From Alphaproteobacteria bacterium (GTDB lineage Bacteria > Pseudomonadota > Alphaproteobacteria > CACIAM-22H2): 7,535 bases of DNA. Both the position numbers and the translations under genes were made by a program. Under the pieces are notes generated by a model, which made no database searches, was not told where the DNA came from, and saw only the letters and a program-made list of their open reading frames with translations. Of this stretch, positions 5,722 through 7,535 are shown one piece after another (position 1 is the first letter of the stretch; each line of letters starts with the position of its first letter). Where the stretch lies: NCBI GenBank assembly GCA_947500965.1, contig CANMWW010000095.1, positions 1 to 7,535 of the forward strand, in the 5' to 3' direction.

Positions 5722-6912
5722 TCAGCCCGCGGCGACCAGCTCGGCCATGGCGGCGTCGACGCCGCCCGGCGCGTGCGGGATGCCCTCGAGCTTCATCGCC
5801 ATCTCGACCGAGGCGAGCGTGCCGAGCACCATCGGCTCGTTGAGGTCGCCGAGATGGCCGATGCGGAAGACGCGGCCCGCGAGCCGCGCGAGGCCGCCGC
5901 CCAGCGAGACGTTGAAGCGCCCCAGCGTCGCGGCGCGCAGCCGCTCGGCGTCGTGGCCCTCTGGCATCAGAACGGCGGTCACGGAGTCGGACAGCCGCGC
6001 GGGATCGAGGCAGAAGAGCTGCGGCCCGCTGTTGCCCGACCACTGGCGCACCGCCGCGCGCACGGCGCGCGCAAGCCGCGCGTGGCGCGCGAAGACCGCG
6101 TCGAGGCCTTCCTCGCCGATCAGGCGCAGGCTCTCCTTCATGCCGTAGAACATCGGCGTCGGCGCCGTGCCCACGAAGCTGCGCATCGGCCGCTTGAGCA
6201 TGCGCGACCAGTCGAAGTAGTGGCGCGGCAGGCGCGCGCGGCCATGCGCCTCGAGCGCGCGCGGCGACACGCCGGTGAAGCCGAGCCCCGTCGGCATCAT
6301 CAGCCCCTTCTGGCTGCCGCCGACCGCGACGTCGACGCCCCAGTCGTCCATGCGGAAGTCGATGCTGCCGAGCGAGGAGATCGTGTCGGCGAGCAGCAGG
6401 GCGGGATGGCGCGCGGCGTCCATCGCCGCGCGGATGCGCGCCAGCGGCAGCGTCATGCCGGTCGAGGTCTCGTTGTGGACGACGCAGACCGCGCGGATCG
6501 CGTGCGCCTGGTCCGCCTCGAGCGCGGCGCGCACCGCGTCGGGATCGCAGCCGCGGCGCCAGTCCGCCGCCACCGTCGTCACCTCCAGCCCGAGATCCGT
6601 CGCCATCTGCGACCAGTCCTCGGAGAAATGCCCGGTCTCCACCACCAGCAACCGGTCGCCGGGCGAGAACAGGTTGACGAGGCTCGCCTCCCAGGCCGAG
6701 TGGCCGGAGCCCGTGTAGAAGAACACGTGCCCCGTCGTGCGCAGGATCGACTTCAGCCCGGCGACGCATTCCTCGTAGACCGGCACGAAGCGCGGGTCGT
6801 TGGAATCGATGGTCGCGTGGGCGGTCGCGAGCAGGATGGAGTCCGGGATGTTGGTCGGTCCGGGATTGGCGAAGAAGAGCCGTCCCCGCGGCGCGATGGG
6901 CTTCATTGTCAT
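5722..6912 (-). CDS. Class V PLP-dependent aminotransferase, alanine/serine-glyoxylate type
   Basis: This protein of 396 residues belongs to the fold-type I class V family that includes serine-glyoxylate, alanine-glyoxylate and 2-aminoethylphosphonate transaminases. ANPGPTNIP opens the domain at 15-23, GSGHSAWEASL at 68-78 is the phosphate-binding loop, and HNETSTG lies at 147-153. ADTISSLGSIDF at 175-186 gives D176 for the PLP ring nitrogen, and GGSQKGLMMP at 198-207 holds the Schiff-base K202. RVFRIGHLGDLN at 347-358 supplies R350 for the substrate carboxylate. The enzyme looks fully active, but amino donor and acceptor cannot be assigned. ATG at 6912 has GGAAG four bases upstream; ATG at 6906 (MKPIAPRG) is a close alternative. 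The frame also reaches a GTG at 6996 overlapping the phosphatase gene, which is unlikely because those residues are not family-like. It is followed by the dioxygenase gene after 19 bp. Confidence 0.92.
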   Translation of the reverse strand: MTMKPIAPRGRLFFANPGPTNIPDSILLATAHATIDSNDPRFVPVYEECVAGLKSILRTTGHVFFYTGSGHSAWEASLVNLFSPGDRLLVVETGHFSEDWSQMATDLGLEVTTVAADWRRGCDPDAVRAALEADQAHAIRAVCVVHNETSTGMTLPLARIRAAMDAARHPALLLADTISSLGSIDFRMDDWGVDVAVGGSQKGLMMPTGLGFTGVSPRALEAHGRARLPRHYFDWSRMLKRPMRSFVGTAPTPMFYGMKESLRLIGEEGLDAVFARHARLARAVRAAVRQWSGNSGPQLFCLDPARLSDSVTAVLMPEGHDAERLRAATLGRFNVSLGGGLARLAGRVFRIGHLGDLNEPMVLGTLASVEMAMKLEGIPHAPGGVDAAMAELVAAG

Positions 6913-6985
6913 GCGTCTTCCGGTCGGTGGGAGGCGTTCAGGATAGGCGAGGCCATGGCGCGCGGCCAGCCTCGCGGCGCCACGC

Positions 6986-7535
6986 TCATGCCGCACCCGA
7001 GACGTGGACGCCAGGCCTGCCGTCCTCGATGCCGATGCGCGCGAGGGTGGAGATCCCTGCGTCGGGGCGCTTCACCGTCTCGACCGTCCGCAGCGCGACC
7101 TCCGCCCCGCCGCGCGCCAGCGTCGCGACCGCGTAGCCGCGCGTCGCGCCATCGGCGAAGCGCAGGTGCGGGTTGAGCGGCGCGAGCGTGGCAAGGCGCG
7201 CATGCGACGGGCCCTGCGAGGTGATCGAGCTGCCGCAGACCTCGCTCGCCACGATCGCGCCGCGCGGGTCGTCGAAGTCGCGCCGGAGGTCCGCCGCGTA
7301 CCATGCGTGGACGTCGCCCCCGACCACCAGCGGGTTGGAGGCGCGGCGCGCGACGAGCGAGTCCAGCAGCCGCGCGCGCGCGGCCGGGTAGCCATCCCAG
7401 CCGTCGGTCCAGACCCGCGTCTCGCCCCCGGACTGGCGCGCGAGCCGCGCCACGAGCGTCTGCTGCGCGACCACGTTCCAGCGCGCCGTGGACGACGCGA
7501 AGCCCTCGTCCAGCCAGCGCTCCTGCTCGGCGCCG
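6986..7535 (-). CDS. PhoD-family alkaline phosphatase/phosphodiesterase, C-terminal part
   Basis: Only the last 182 residues are in the window; the gene continues past the right edge. The reading runs from base 7534 as GAEQERWLDEGFASSTARWN, which is typical PhoD and shows that the frame extends upstream, so the in-frame GTG at 7474 is not a start. W42-TDGWDGYPAARARLLD follows, then NPLVVGGDVHAWY at 67-79 with D74 and H76 as likely metal ligands, and SEVCGSSITSQGP at 97-109, all hallmarks of the family. PhoD enzymes are usually Tat-exported calcium/iron phosphatases; the signal region would lie outside the window. The stop at 6986-6988 is 73 bp before the aminotransferase start, so shared transcription is possible but less certain than for the next pair. 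Confidence 0.88.
   Translation of the reverse strand, partial: GAEQERWLDEGFASSTARWNVVAQQTLVARLARQSGGETRVWTDGWDGYPAARARLLDSLVARRASNPLVVGGDVHAWYAADLRRDFDDPRGAIVASEVCGSSITSQGPSHARLATLAPLNPHLRFADGATRGYAVATLARGGAEVALRTVETVKRPDAGISTLARIGIEDGRPGVHVSGAA

Noticed and set aside
6913..6996. Longer aminotransferase starting at GTG 6996 and overlapping the PhoD stop
   Set aside because: The extra 28 residues (Arg/Ala-rich) do not resemble the family N-terminus. ATG 6912 or 6906 places ANPGPTNIP at the usual distance from the start.
6986..7474. Free-standing 162-residue protein starting at GTG 7474
   Set aside because: Codons upstream of 7474 continue without a stop to the window edge and read as typical PhoD sequence, so this is the tail of a larger gene.

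Overview
This window (about 70% G+C by eye) looks like an ordinary chromosomal stretch of an alphaproteobacterium, probably of the Rhodospirillales/Acetobacterales type. The grounds are the adjacent purE-purK pair, a COQ9-family gene near rpsU, a peptide deformylase of the form seen in that group, and GC-rich codon use in all genes. No mobile element, phage gene, CRISPR array, tRNA or rRNA is visible. Taxonomy and functions come from recalled family motifs, not a database search.

Layout. (1) 1-543 (+): the 3' end of a gene whose product joins an aconitase-X swivel domain (DUF126) to a C-terminal YdcH/DUF465-like helical segment in one open frame. It converges on (2) 563-1303 (-), a soluble GGDEF diguanylate cyclase. 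(3) A 209-bp divergent gap holds a perfect 17-bp palindrome and a short GC hairpin ahead of (4) purE (1513-2037) and (5) purK (2034-3119), coupled by ATGA; these carry out two consecutive steps of purine synthesis (AIR to N5-CAIR to CAIR). (6) purK ends 3 bp from the end of a COQ9-like gene (3123-3788, -), which overlaps the end of (7) def (3772-4323, -). (8) rpsU (4496-4699, +) runs divergently from def. It has a good sigma70-type promoter, a structured leader, a GTG start and a strong intrinsic terminator. (9) On the minus strand, a PhoD-type phosphatase (cut by the right edge), a class V PLP aminotransferase (5722-6912) and a TauD/TfdA dioxygenase (4821-5702) lie in series. The last two are 19 bp apart and probably co-transcribed.

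How they fit. The left and middle parts are housekeeping: purine synthesis, N-terminal deformylation, ribosomal protein S21 and ubiquinone-related COQ9. The right-hand trio looks like an accessory catabolic or nutrient-scavenging set whose substrate cannot be read from sequence. I found no clear new defence or mobile system. The best leads are the swivel-DUF465 fusion, the palindrome upstream of purE, the folded rpsU leader with its Shine-Dalgarno sequence in a hairpin, and a possible leaderless def transcript.
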